This document shows, one piece after another, positions 7,973 through 16,196 of a stretch of 26,556 nt of DNA. Position 1 is the stretch's first letter. Every line of letters begins with the position of its first letter. Below the pieces are notes generated by a model. The model worked only from the letters and a program-made list of their open reading frames with translations, had not been told where the DNA came from and searched no databases. This DNA comes from Spirochaetia bacterium (GTDB lineage Bacteria > Spirochaetota > Spirochaetia > Treponematales > Breznakiellaceae): positions 1 through 26,556 of the forward strand of contig BNUY01000024.1 in the NCBI GenBank assembly GCA_025997715.1. The letters are read 5' to 3'. The position numbers were made by a program, and so were the translations under genes.

Positions 7973-9442
7973 ATGAAAAGATTTTATATTTTAGTGTTGT
8001 GCAGTATCATATGTGTGTCGGGTTTTGCGCAAGAGGATACTGCTGAAATCGGCGTGTCCACCGGTGTGCCGTCGTCCAGCATGTTGCCGCCTGCTGTTAC
8101 CACCGCGCTTGCTGATAATGGGGCAGAAATACAGCAGGCTATGCGGGATGGCAATTGTTCATATCTGTACGACTTTTTGCTTCAGGCCGGACCGGCGGAT
8201 AAATACACCGGCAATCCTCAGAGGGAAACTATTCAAAAATTTATTAATCAGGCATATACTGTCAGCCGGGCCTATACTAATCACGATAGGAAAACGGAAC
8301 TTTATCGGACGGGAAAAATGGAGGCGCAGGTGCGCGAAGTGCCGTTCGATATGATGACGCAGGTATTTGCCTCGCCTGAACCGGTGTTACCGCAGGTTGT
8401 TGCGGTGTTGCTAAAACGCTCACCAGATGTTTTTGATAAAGTAAAAGTAATGCATGATTGGATCTGTGACAATATCGCCTACGATTACGAAATGTATAGT
8501 TCCGGAAAAACAGAAAATCAGGATTATATATCCGTACTAAAAAAGAAAAAAGCCGTGTGTTCCGGTTATTCAAATTTGCTCCAAAAAATGTGCGAAATTG
8601 CAGGAATTGAGGCGCTTGTCATAAACGGATCACTTAAAAGTAAAGAGTACGGTTGGACAGGGAAAGTGCCTTCGGGCGATCATGCGTGGAACAGTGTGCG
8701 TATAGGCAATAAATGGTACCTTGTGGATGCGACGCTCGATGCGGGCAATGTGGTGGATATGAAAGCCTTTGTAAAACGCTATTCCACCGAATATCTTTTT
8801 CTTGATTCACGATCGTTTCTCTACACGCACTTTCCCGAAAATCCTGAATTGCAGTACTACGGCCCCGCAATAAGCGCGGAAACATTTGAACAGGAAACTG
8901 CCGTGCCCGGTATCTTTTTTCAATACGGACTTTCGTTTGATAAAGATACCCCGCTTGAAGTCAACGCGGTAGCAAACGGTGTGTATATTTTTAGTCTATA
9001 TCATTCAAAGCTGAATGTAAATGTTCACACGACTATATCTGACGGTGAATCTATCTCGATAGACCGTAACGAGAAAGGATTAAAAACAACGGTGGTAGGC
9101 TATATTCTTCCGGAACCTCCTTCCAATGACTATGAGTGTATAGTTGAGGCCCGTTATACCGATGAAGAGAACTGGCTGCGTGAGGTAGATGCGGCCGTTT
9201 TTGAAGATGATTGGATGAAGAGGGTGCGTAGATTTAAAGACGAAAAGCAAATCACGGCGTATGAGATGCTTATATTCAAAGGCTCATATTTCAAGGTTGC
9301 CTCGGCGAACAAATACTATTTTGCGGAGGACCTATTCGACACGAACAAAAACAACGTTGTCAAAAAAATGCTTCGCTTATTACAACAACCGTTTAACCTT
9401 CCCCGTACAGTACTGACATTCAGTGTAAAAGAGGGAGGATGA
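7973..9442 (+). CDS. Secreted transglutaminase-like (cysteine peptidase fold) protein
   Basis: 489 residues from the ATG at 7973, 6 bases after GAGGA; an ATG at 7967 abuts that site. Residues 1-20 are a signal peptide ending SGFAQ. The transglutaminase-like core lies at about 155-260, with VMHDWICDNIAYDY followed by the catalytic triad in family order: Cys196 in AVCSGYSN, His237 in DHAWNSV, and Asp252 in WYLVDATLD. All three residues are present, so an active cysteine hydrolase or acyltransferase is plausible. The C-terminal half (from about 290) shows a beta-rich segment of the kind often following such cores in Gram-negative surface proteins. The substrate is unknown; cell-wall peptides or surface proteins are possible. 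Confidence 0.8.
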   Translation: MKRFYILVLCSIICVSGFAQEDTAEIGVSTGVPSSSMLPPAVTTALADNGAEIQQAMRDGNCSYLYDFLLQAGPADKYTGNPQRETIQKFINQAYTVSRAYTNHDRKTELYRTGKMEAQVREVPFDMMTQVFASPEPVLPQVVAVLLKRSPDVFDKVKVMHDWICDNIAYDYEMYSSGKTENQDYISVLKKKKAVCSGYSNLLQKMCEIAGIEALVINGSLKSKEYGWTGKVPSGDHAWNSVRIGNKWYLVDATLDAGNVVDMKAFVKRYSTEYLFLDSRSFLYTHFPENPELQYYGPAISAETFEQETAVPGIFFQYGLSFDKDTPLEVNAVANGVYIFSLYHSKLNVNVHTTISDGESISIDRNEKGLKTTVVGYILPEPPSNDYECIVEARYTDEENWLREVDAAVFEDDWMKRVRRFKDEKQITAYEMLIFKGSYFKVASANKYYFAEDLFDTNKNNVVKKMLRLLQQPFNLPRTVLTFSVKEGG

Positions 9443-9484
9443 TTCCTATAAATACACAGGGATAATACAGTATGATGTGGCACA

Positions 9485-9874
9485 ATGGTGAATGGTCAAG
9501 AAAAAGACATTGTCGAAAAACTCTTATCAATATATGAAAACAAAATGCCTGGAAAGCTGGGTGAAATATATTGCATAAAGGAAATGAAAAATATTGCGAT
9601 TGATTTCTCAAAGGAGATTGAAGTCAGTACTATATTTTTAAATACTACTTTAAAGTTTTTAAATAATGCGAGAGATTTAATTGCTGATTACGGCAATGAT
9701 TTCTATGGACATTATTTAAATATTTTAAAGGAAATAAATGATTATTATTTAAACATAACCATGAAAGAAGGGGAAATCACTGCGGAGAAACAATTTCGCC
9801 ATGTCTGTTTTGATTTTCCTTCGGATGATCAATTAGTATCAGAAATAAAAAGGAGGAAATACAAATGGTGCTAA
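9485..9874 (+). CDS. Hypothetical protein, AT-rich, helical
   Basis: 129 residues with no recognised domain. It is predicted largely helical and acidic-basic mixed (KDIVEKLLSIYENK; KEMKNIAIDFSKEIE), with no signal peptide or membrane segment. The start at 9485 has no clear ribosome-binding site, so translation may depend on the preceding gene, which ends 42 bases upstream. Base composition is clearly more AT-rich than the transglutaminase gene. Its last codons contain an AGGAGG site and the ATG of a second, short frame, an arrangement typical of translational coupling. Confidence 0.55.
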   Translation: MVNGQEKDIVEKLLSIYENKMPGKLGEIYCIKEMKNIAIDFSKEIEVSTIFLNTTLKFLNNARDLIADYGNDFYGHYLNILKEINDYYLNITMKEGEITAEKQFRHVCFDFPSDDQLVSEIKRRKYKWC

Positions 9875-9948
9875 TACGGCATGATATTATCACATATCCC
9901 TTTCCCTCCATTCCCGTATCCGGGCCTTCCTGCTTTCCTCTGCGTTAA
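9865..9948 (+). pseudogene. Short reading frame with a strong ribosome-binding site; probable truncated gene start
   Basis: AGGAGG at 9851-9856 is followed after 8 bases by an ATG at 9865 that overlaps the stop region of the preceding gene. The frame (starting MVLIRHDIITYPFPS) ends after 27 codons, well inside the 3' end of the convergent 772-residue gene. A consensus initiation signal leading into such a short frame suggests that a former second cistron was cut off when the neighbouring DNA was acquired. A genuine 27-residue peptide cannot be excluded. Confidence 0.35.
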
Positions 9949-12208
9949 TAACCTGCCCCAATGAAAGCAGGTGAGCTTGCCGGAGCCACCAAAAAGCTTC
10001 ATAGAGACGCTGCGTATGGCGGCATTGAGAAATAGAATCTCTCAGGAAGTCGAGCCGCTTAATAGTTTTTTTTAATTGACCTTGTACATCAGGGGATGGG
10101 TCGTTTTTTTGATATTCTTCAAGAATATTTTTGTAAAAATGCCTTCTTTCCCCTTTTACTTCAAGGTCGGCTAAGGCTCTGACATACGCATACCTGAACC
10201 AAGGGCTTGGTTCATTATATGTTTCGTCAAAGCCGGTCTCTTCCCGTTCAAGCGGTGTGTAGCTATCCGGATTTCGCTTCTCTTTAGCGTCAGGTTTGAG
10301 ATATTTTATAAAATCATGGGCCATATCAAGTCTGAGCTGTTTAAGGGCATCCTGATCGCGCCGCTTGAAGAAGTGCATTATTTCATGGACTAAAGCATGT
10401 TTGGGCGACAGGTCCGGGTTCACCAAAGGTGTTTTTGAATTTCTAAAGACCCGCATGAGAGGGTTAAGCCCATGCCAAAGGCTTTTTTGTGTAACATACC
10501 AAGCGGCCGCTCTTACGAATTCAAAAACCGGTTCCCATTGTTCAATTTGCATTTTGCTGAAAACCGTATTGAGGAATGTAGAGCATGTTTTATAAAGCCA
10601 CTCTTTTTTATTTACCGGCAATGTGTATTCAATCTGAAGCAGCGTAAACAGCTCTATATGATTGCCACTTGTATCCTGTTCCGCTCTTTGAAGGCACATC
10701 TCCAGGAAGGATGCTTTTATTTCAGCAGACAGAAGGATCAATTTTTCTTTTCGATTCCCCATGTCGGTGTCATCTTTCCGGTCAATAATCGCAGTGCAGA
10801 GGCTCTCTATTTTCCGAATCATTTCTCTGCGATCCTCATATGTATTACCGGTTTTTTCGTATAAGGATTGCAGTACCACCGGAAAAAACGCGGAATCGTC
10901 AACCAGGGGATACACGAATAAATCAAATGGTATATCGAAAAGATGATCCTCCAGGTAGAAAGGCTGTTTTTTCTCCAATGCCAGGCAGTAAAGCTGGCAG
11001 CATATCTGCTTGCTGCCGATAATTGATTTATAGATTTCTTCACAAAAGGCTAAGGCGTGTTCCGGGTCTTTGCAGCCTTGAACATAGAGGAGATACAAAA
11101 GATGGGCGCTTTCATCACTAAGCGGATATTTACTGCTCTTTAGGATCGGTGAAATTTGGGCTAAGATGTTTTCAGGTAAAGCATGCGGCTTTCCCGAAAT
11201 GACTTTTTCAATAGCCTTTTCTGTTGACGTTTTCTTTACAACTTTCCCCTTCGATGATAAAAGAGAAATACTGATAAAATGGGCGAACCATTGATAATCA
11301 TAAAGGCACGCTTCTTCCTTTCCTGAATCAAGCGAAATCCGGAGAAGGTCATGAAGCATCTCTTCGTCAAAATACGGGGCAATAAGCGGGTCAAGTATCG
11401 GGAAATCGTCCAACCGTATGTAACCGTCTTGGCAATCAATAAACCGGTACCAATAGTGGGCAAGACGAAGCACATCATCGCGGCTGTTTGGTTTAACCAA
11501 CGCTAAATATCTTTTGAATACCGTATATTCAAAATAACCCATGTCACCGCGCCGATAATTCTGAAAACTTTCTACCGGAAAAAAATCTTGTACCGGGAAA
11601 TGTGCAGCCTTTGCAGCAATTTTTTCAACCAGTTCAATTTCGGGGAATTCCTGGATTATATATTCGACGAACCTTCCACAGGCACGACGCCCATCCTTAT
11701 ACAACATAGGAAACGCGGCTTGAACAGTTATAATATCCGGTTTGTTTTTATCCAGGGCACTCAAAAACGATGAATACAAAAACCTCTCAAATTCTTTTTT
11801 GTCCGGAATTTTGCACTGTTCGGCTTTGTTCTTAGCTAAATGCTTGTCATAGGTATTCCGAAATTGTTCATTTTCGTTGTAATATGCTGTCACCGCATCA
11901 CCTATTAATTCCCAATTCCATCTACCTATTTTGGGAACCGCCTTTATACGAGCCTCGTGGATCTTCTCCGCGTCAATAAATTTAGAAGTTATTTGCGGAC
12001 AGAATAAAAGAAATATTTCATACACCATGCCATGATTGTTTATAACATTGGTGTATTCAATGAATATGCCAATGTCCCTTGCCATTATACAATCACCGGA
12101 CTGGTATTTTTCTTTCATCAATGAACGAAGGTATGTTTTGCCTTTCTCATCCCATATATTCGATAACGCCGCATCAAGGGTTATCATATCACCATCTATG
12201 TAATCCAT
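9890..12208 (-). CDS. Large hypothetical protein, unknown function
   Basis: 772 residues, no signal peptide, no membrane segment and no motif I recognise. The start is well supported: AGGAGG lies 7 bases upstream of the ATG on the minus strand. The sequence is rich in aromatic and charged residues and appears mostly helical, which could suit a repeat scaffold (for example the segments SAFLSALDKNKPD, LLYLLYVQGCKDPEHALAF and LYEAFWWLRQAHLLSLGQV). The codon use is more AT-rich than the rimO operon upstream. The gene stands alone, convergent with the small genes at 9485-9948, and has a structured leader. It looks like an acquired accessory gene; function is not guessed. Confidence 0.7.
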   Translation of the reverse strand: MDYIDGDMITLDAALSNIWDEKGKTYLRSLMKEKYQSGDCIMARDIGIFIEYTNVINNHGMVYEIFLLFCPQITSKFIDAEKIHEARIKAVPKIGRWNWELIGDAVTAYYNENEQFRNTYDKHLAKNKAEQCKIPDKKEFERFLYSSFLSALDKNKPDIITVQAAFPMLYKDGRRACGRFVEYIIQEFPEIELVEKIAAKAAHFPVQDFFPVESFQNYRRGDMGYFEYTVFKRYLALVKPNSRDDVLRLAHYWYRFIDCQDGYIRLDDFPILDPLIAPYFDEEMLHDLLRISLDSGKEEACLYDYQWFAHFISISLLSSKGKVVKKTSTEKAIEKVISGKPHALPENILAQISPILKSSKYPLSDESAHLLYLLYVQGCKDPEHALAFCEEIYKSIIGSKQICCQLYCLALEKKQPFYLEDHLFDIPFDLFVYPLVDDSAFFPVVLQSLYEKTGNTYEDRREMIRKIESLCTAIIDRKDDTDMGNRKEKLILLSAEIKASFLEMCLQRAEQDTSGNHIELFTLLQIEYTLPVNKKEWLYKTCSTFLNTVFSKMQIEQWEPVFEFVRAAAWYVTQKSLWHGLNPLMRVFRNSKTPLVNPDLSPKHALVHEIMHFFKRRDQDALKQLRLDMAHDFIKYLKPDAKEKRNPDSYTPLEREETGFDETYNEPSPWFRYAYVRALADLEVKGERRHFYKNILEEYQKNDPSPDVQGQLKKTIKRLDFLRDSISQCRHTQRLYEAFWWLRQAHLLSLGQVINAEESRKARIREWRERDM

Positions 12209-12344
12209 AGGTGTTCCTCCTGAAAAAAGTTTTCAGAACCAAGTTCTCTTGCGAGATTGGCGGGATTCCCTTACGGGGCAGCCTGAAAAGGCTAGATCCC
12301 TTAGTGCTGGATATAAGACTAATCTTTAAATGAAAATTTGTCAA
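12209..12344 (-). promoter_or_regulatory. Promoter and hairpin-rich leader of the 772-residue gene
   Basis: On the minus strand a perfect TTGACA (12344-12339) is followed 17 bases later by a weak TAGTCT. Between this and the ribosome-binding site the leader can fold into several short hairpins: AGCC-TTTTCA-GGCT, CCC-GTAA-GGG, TCTC-GCAA-GAGA (a GNRA-type loop) and AGAAC/GTTCT, the first two enclosed by GGGAT/ATCCC (12300-12296 with 12266-12262). This looks more structured than an ordinary leader; no known riboswitch class was recognised. Confidence 0.4.
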
Positions 12345-12378
12345 GTAGTTTTTTAGGTCCACATGACATAGATGACTT

Positions 12379-13740
12379 TCATCCTACCGGCGTTACTTCC
12401 AAATCAAACCCCGCCCGCCCAAACACCCGCCCCTGTATGAAGGTTCCCGGTGTCAGCGGTTTGTCGGAGCGTATTACCGCGGAACCATCCACCTCCGGGG
12501 CCTGGCAGTAGAGCCGGCCCAGGTAAAGCCCCTCTTCCTCATCCACAACCTCCTCTACCAGCACTTCCAGTGTCCGGCCTATGAAGCGCTCCATCCGCCC
12601 TTCGGTGATCGCCATTTGATGTTCCTCGATCATGGCTTTCCGTTGGGCTGCGGTCTTCTTGGGGACCCGGGGCTTCATGTTATATGCGGGGGTGTCGTCT
12701 TCGCGGGAATAGGTAAAGACCCCAAGCCAGTCCAGTTCCGCCTGGGCCTGGAAATCCAGCAAATCCCGGAAGTCTTCTTCGGTTTCGCCGGGGAAGCCCG
12801 TAAGGAAGGTGGAACGGATCACCGCATCGGGAAGGGCGCTGCGGATTTCTGCTATCAGGGCACGATAGGCGGCGGCATCCAGGCGGCGGTTCATGGCGCG
12901 GAGGATTTTGGCGGAACCGTGCTGGAAGGGAAGGTCGAAGTAAGGGAGGAAGCGCTTGTCCCGGCGGCAGATTTCCAGGATGGACCGGGGGAAATGGTCC
13001 GGGTGTATGTAGAGGAGCCGTACCCAGAAATGGCCCTGAAGGGTGGAGAGGGCTTCCAATAGTTTCGGGAGCCCGGTTCCGTCGCCAAGGCCAACGGCCC
13101 GGTCCGCGCCGTAGGACCCCAGGTCCTGGCCGATAAGGCAGAGTTCCCGGATGCCCCGGTCAAGGAGTCGGCGGCACTCGTCCAGTATATGAGGAATGGG
13201 CCGGGAGCGCAGGGGGCCGCGGATGTTCGGGATGGCGCAGAAGGAGCAGCGGTTGTTGCAGCCCTCGGCAATTTTGACGTAGGCTGAGCCGGGCAGGGAG
13301 AGGAGCGGGCGATTTCCTAACAATAGTTCTGCGGGTCTCCGGCTTGCATCATCATCAGTAGTACTAATGCCGGTAATACGGTTTGCTATTTTGGTTATCC
13401 CCGCAAGGTCTGAGTTGCCGAAAAATGCGTCCGCTTCGGGAAGGGATTCCGCAAGTTCTTTGGCGTAGCGCTGGGCAAGACACCCGGCGAGGAGTATTTT
13501 CTTATCGGGATACTGTTTCCGGTAGGCGAGGACGGCGTTGATCGATTCCTGTTTGGCGCTTTCGATAAAGCCGCAGGAATTGATGATGATAAGGTCGGCG
13601 GCGGCGGGCTCCTCCGCAGGGGACCATGCCGATTGGTCCAGGACGGCCATCATGGTTTCCGCATCCACCTGGTTTTTTACGCAGCCGAAGGGGTCGAGAT
13701 AGTAGCGTGCGTCGTAACGTGCGTAGTAACGCTTCGGCAT
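12379..13740 (-). CDS. rimO: Ribosomal protein S12 methylthiotransferase (radical SAM)
   Basis: 453 residues. The N-terminal UPF0004 domain has its three cluster-binding cysteines (DPFGC at 20, INSCGF, LAGCLAQR). The radical-SAM domain starts with EGCNNRCSFC (CxxxCxxC, about 160-170) and continues with IPNIRGPLRSRP. The TRAM RNA-binding domain covers the last 65 residues. RimO adds a methylthio group to an aspartate of ribosomal protein S12. FGCVKNQVDAE and the YIHPDHFP segment favour RimO over the tRNA enzyme MiaB. The N-terminus is extended by about 10 residues encoded by three near-copies of a 12-base unit (RYYA-RYDA-RYYL). It is third in a lolA-rodZ-rimO operon, 13 bases after rodZ. Confidence 0.92.
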   Translation of the reverse strand: MPKRYYARYDARYYLDPFGCVKNQVDAETMMAVLDQSAWSPAEEPAAADLIIINSCGFIESAKQESINAVLAYRKQYPDKKILLAGCLAQRYAKELAESLPEADAFFGNSDLAGITKIANRITGISTTDDDASRRPAELLLGNRPLLSLPGSAYVKIAEGCNNRCSFCAIPNIRGPLRSRPIPHILDECRRLLDRGIRELCLIGQDLGSYGADRAVGLGDGTGLPKLLEALSTLQGHFWVRLLYIHPDHFPRSILEICRRDKRFLPYFDLPFQHGSAKILRAMNRRLDAAAYRALIAEIRSALPDAVIRSTFLTGFPGETEEDFRDLLDFQAQAELDWLGVFTYSREDDTPAYNMKPRVPKKTAAQRKAMIEEHQMAITEGRMERFIGRTLEVLVEEVVDEEEGLYLGRLYCQAPEVDGSAVIRSDKPLTPGTFIQGRVFGRAGFDLEVTPVG

Positions 13741-13753
13741 TAGTCCGGCGCCT

Positions 13754-14872
13754 TTAGTCGATCCGGTTCAGAACCAGGCGGTAACGGCCGTCATTCTCCC
13801 GGACCCAGACGATATCCGCCACCACAACCTCACCTACACCGCCGATATTATCCAGGGGAACCGTCCGGCCGCCGCCTGAAATCTCAAGCTTTACCACCGT
13901 GGCGTTGGATACCCAGATGCGGACGCCGTTCTGAATTTGGGGGATAGGAAGCACTTCGCCCCGGGAAAAGTACCGTTCCTGCCGATCCTGCCGGTCCCGC
14001 TCCCGGAGGATTTCCCAGCGGAACAGGCAGTAGCCCTGGAAGGATGCCTGGAGGAGAAAGGGATAAGCGTTAGATGGCCCGAAAATAACCTGGGCGTTGG
14101 CGCCCGGAGCGCTTTCCGGGGCGGCGTTCACGGCAGCCGGCGGCGGCAGGCTTTCGGCGCCCGTGCCCTCACTGAGCATCCCCATATCCGTACTAAGGTC
14201 AAACCGGAGCATGACCCCCATGGCGGGGTCGTTCCGCACAAAATCCTGGGCGCTTATCCGGATATCCCCCAAACCATCACTGTTGATATCCACGTTTACC
14301 TCCTGACCTAAATCCAGGATCACGTTTCCCGTGGGCGCCTGCAGGGTCACCGCTTCTCCAAGGTTCGAGAGGTCAATCTTATACTGATTTCCCTCCAGGG
14401 GTATCAGCACCGAATCCCCCCGGTACAGCCGCCGCTCAAGAAAACTGCCTTCCAGGGTATACACCACCGGGGAACGTTGGGCCGCCACTGCGGTATCCTT
14501 TGTCCAGGGGATATGCATAAAAAAATATACCCCGCCGCCCACCGCAGCAAGCCCTAGGAGGATTAGAAAACAGGTGAGCAGGACCTTGGGCGCCCTTGAG
14601 GGGGATCTGAGCAGCTTTTCTATCGGGACGGGCTGTTCCTGGAGCTTCAGCCCCCGGTACAGGAACAGCAGTTCGTCCACATCAAGACCTAAGTATTCGC
14701 CGTAGTTTCGCAAAAAACCCAGCAGATAGGGCTCTCCGGGGAAGGCCGAAAAGTTTTCGGTTTCCAGGGCTTCCAAATAACGGGTGGCGATATTGGTTTC
14801 CCGGCCTATATAATCAAAGGTATACCCCTTACTTTCACGGGCTGTTTTTAACTTATCCCCCAGGGACTCCAC
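13754..14872 (-). CDS. rodZ: RodZ-like membrane protein with N-terminal helix-turn-helix
   Basis: 372 residues. Residues 1-75 form the RodZ-type helix-turn-helix (LGDKLKTARESKGYTFDYI, then TNIATRYLEALE and the characteristic GEPYLLGFLRNYGEYLGLD). A single transmembrane helix follows at about 113-136 (VLLTCFLILLGLAAVGGGVYF). The rest is periplasmic: a beta-rich region, a Pro/Ala linker (about 240-255) and a DUF4115-like C-terminal domain. RodZ binds MreB through its cytoplasmic domain and links cell-shape control to wall synthesis; in a spirochaete that role is inferred. It starts 18 bases after lolA and is in the same operon. Confidence 0.82.
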   Translation of the reverse strand: MESLGDKLKTARESKGYTFDYIGRETNIATRYLEALETENFSAFPGEPYLLGFLRNYGEYLGLDVDELLFLYRGLKLQEQPVPIEKLLRSPSRAPKVLLTCFLILLGLAAVGGGVYFFMHIPWTKDTAVAAQRSPVVYTLEGSFLERRLYRGDSVLIPLEGNQYKIDLSNLGEAVTLQAPTGNVILDLGQEVNVDINSDGLGDIRISAQDFVRNDPAMGVMLRFDLSTDMGMLSEGTGAESLPPPAAVNAAPESAPGANAQVIFGPSNAYPFLLQASFQGYCLFRWEILRERDRQDRQERYFSRGEVLPIPQIQNGVRIWVSNATVVKLEISGGGRTVPLDNIGGVGEVVVADIVWVRENDGRYRLVLNRID

Positions 14873-14890
14873 AGAATTCCTCCTCAGGAA

Positions 14891-15610
14891 CTAATCGGTA
14901 TCACTAAATAGAAAATTATTATAATTATTAGCGGACGCAGGGGAATCATAGATGAACCGCTGCTCCGGAATGCCCTGGTTAATTTTTATATCGGTAAAGT
15001 CAAACCGGACCTGAACCTCCGCGATGGTCCTCCCCGAAATACGCCGTATCAGACGGGTGGACGGGTTGACGCTCAGGATGATCTCCCGGAACCCTTCGGA
15101 GATAGACCGCCGGGAGAGCCGCAGGTTTACCACCATCTCATTGGACCCGCCCTCCAGAGGCGTTGGATCGGGGCCGGTCACAAAGGCGGGGATATAATTA
15201 CGCCTGAGTAATGCCAAGCCCTGGGCGCTTGCCAGGTTGGCCCCCGAGGCCCCGCTGCTTTTGCGGCTGGGAGTAATAGACTGGTTCAGGGTGGCCCGGT
15301 ATTCGGGCAGATATATCGTCAGCATTTCCCCGTTAAAGGCGACAACCTGTTCCAGGGGCTTGGTAAAATCTATCCGCAGAAAAGACGGGGCAAGGTGGCT
15401 GACCGTTCCGAACATCTCGGTATTGCCGGATTTGATAGTGAGCCGCGCCTCATAGTCCCGGATGCTTCCGTACCGCTCGGCAACCATCTCCAGGTACCGT
15501 TCGGCGGTAATAATTTCCTGGGCGACTGCGGCGGTAACGCCCACCGTGAAAAGCCCGATTAGGGACAAAAGCAGCATAAAACACCGGTTTTTCACCGTAC
15601 TAAACCCCAT
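14891..15610 (-). CDS. lolA: Outer-membrane lipoprotein carrier LolA-like protein
   Basis: 239 residues from the ATG at 15610, preceded by GGAG at 6-7 bases. A signal peptide occupies residues 1-30 (FMLLLSLIGLFTVGVTAAVAQ). The LolA half-barrel pattern follows: ERYLEMVAERYGSIRDYEARLTI, then APSFLRIDFTKPLEQVVAFNG and LTIYLPEYRATLNQS. LolA shuttles lipoproteins across the periplasm. The region FTDIKINQGIPEQRFIY near the end matches the family's last strand. First gene of the lolA-rodZ-rimO operon. The minus-strand promoter candidate is TTGTTT-17-TAGTAT at 15658-15630. Confidence 0.85.
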   Translation of the reverse strand: MGFSTVKNRCFMLLLSLIGLFTVGVTAAVAQEIITAERYLEMVAERYGSIRDYEARLTIKSGNTEMFGTVSHLAPSFLRIDFTKPLEQVVAFNGEMLTIYLPEYRATLNQSITPSRKSSGASGANLASAQGLALLRRNYIPAFVTGPDPTPLEGGSNEMVVNLRLSRRSISEGFREIILSVNPSTRLIRRISGRTIAEVQVRFDFTDIKINQGIPEQRFIYDSPASANNYNNFLFSDTD

Positions 15611-15629
15611 TAAGCGCTCCTATCATCAT

Positions 15630-15658
15630 ATACTAGTAAAGGGCCGTAAAAAAAACAA
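15630..15658 (-). promoter_or_regulatory. Likely promoter of the lolA-rodZ-rimO operon
   Basis: On the minus strand TTGTTT, 17 bases, TAGTAT, about 20 bases before the lolA start codon and divergent from the gene at 15711. Confidence 0.45.
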
Positions 15659-15710
15659 GGGGTGGGAAAGTCCGGAAAAATAGTCTATTATAGAAGAAAG
15701 GAGCCCATAT

Positions 15711-16196
15711 ATGAGAAGGAAAGATCGGGAAGTAACGGATATTGAGGAAAAGTTGGCAATACTTCGGCGTTGTAAGGTGCTTCGCCTGGGCCTGTCGGAG
15801 CAGAACCAGCCCTATATCGTCCCCATGAATTTTGGCTTTGACTACCGGGATGGCATTCTGACCCTCTACCTGCACGGCGCGCAGGAGGGCAAAAAGGTGG
15901 ATATCCTCCTCCGGAACAAGCAGGTCTGCTTTGAGGTGGACGGGGAACATTCCCTGATCACGGGCAAGGAGGCGGCTCAGTACAGTTTTGCCTACGAGAG
16001 TATCATCGGCTTTGGGACCGGGGAAATCCTGGGAAAGGACGATGAAAAGGTCTACGGCCTTAACGCATTGATGAAGCACCAGACCGGAGAGGAAAAGGAA
16101 TATACCTTTACCGAAGCGCAATTGCGGGCGGTAAACGTGTTCAGGGTACGGGTCAGTTCCTTTACGGGGAAACGGCATTCGTTACCGGAGAAATGA
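15711..16196 (+). CDS. Pyridoxamine 5'-phosphate oxidase-fold flavoprotein, Nim-like
   Basis: 161 residues with AAGGAG 8 bases before the ATG. The pattern is that of the NimA-like branch of the split-barrel FMN-binding family: an N-terminal EIEEKLAILRRCKVLRLG-type helix and strand, QPYIVPMNFGFDY, ILTLYLHGAQEGKKVDIL, VCFEVDGE, and SFAYESIIGFGTGEIL. Members bind FMN or haem; some reduce 5-nitroimidazoles, and many have unknown substrates. The conserved His in LHGAQEGKK is present. The stop codon overlaps the pyrF start (ATGA), so the two genes are translated together, though no pathway connection is evident. Confidence 0.82.
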   Translation: MRRKDREVTDIEEKLAILRRCKVLRLGLSEQNQPYIVPMNFGFDYRDGILTLYLHGAQEGKKVDILLRNKQVCFEVDGEHSLITGKEAAQYSFAYESIIGFGTGEILGKDDEKVYGLNALMKHQTGEEKEYTFTEAQLRAVNVFRVRVSSFTGKRHSLPEK

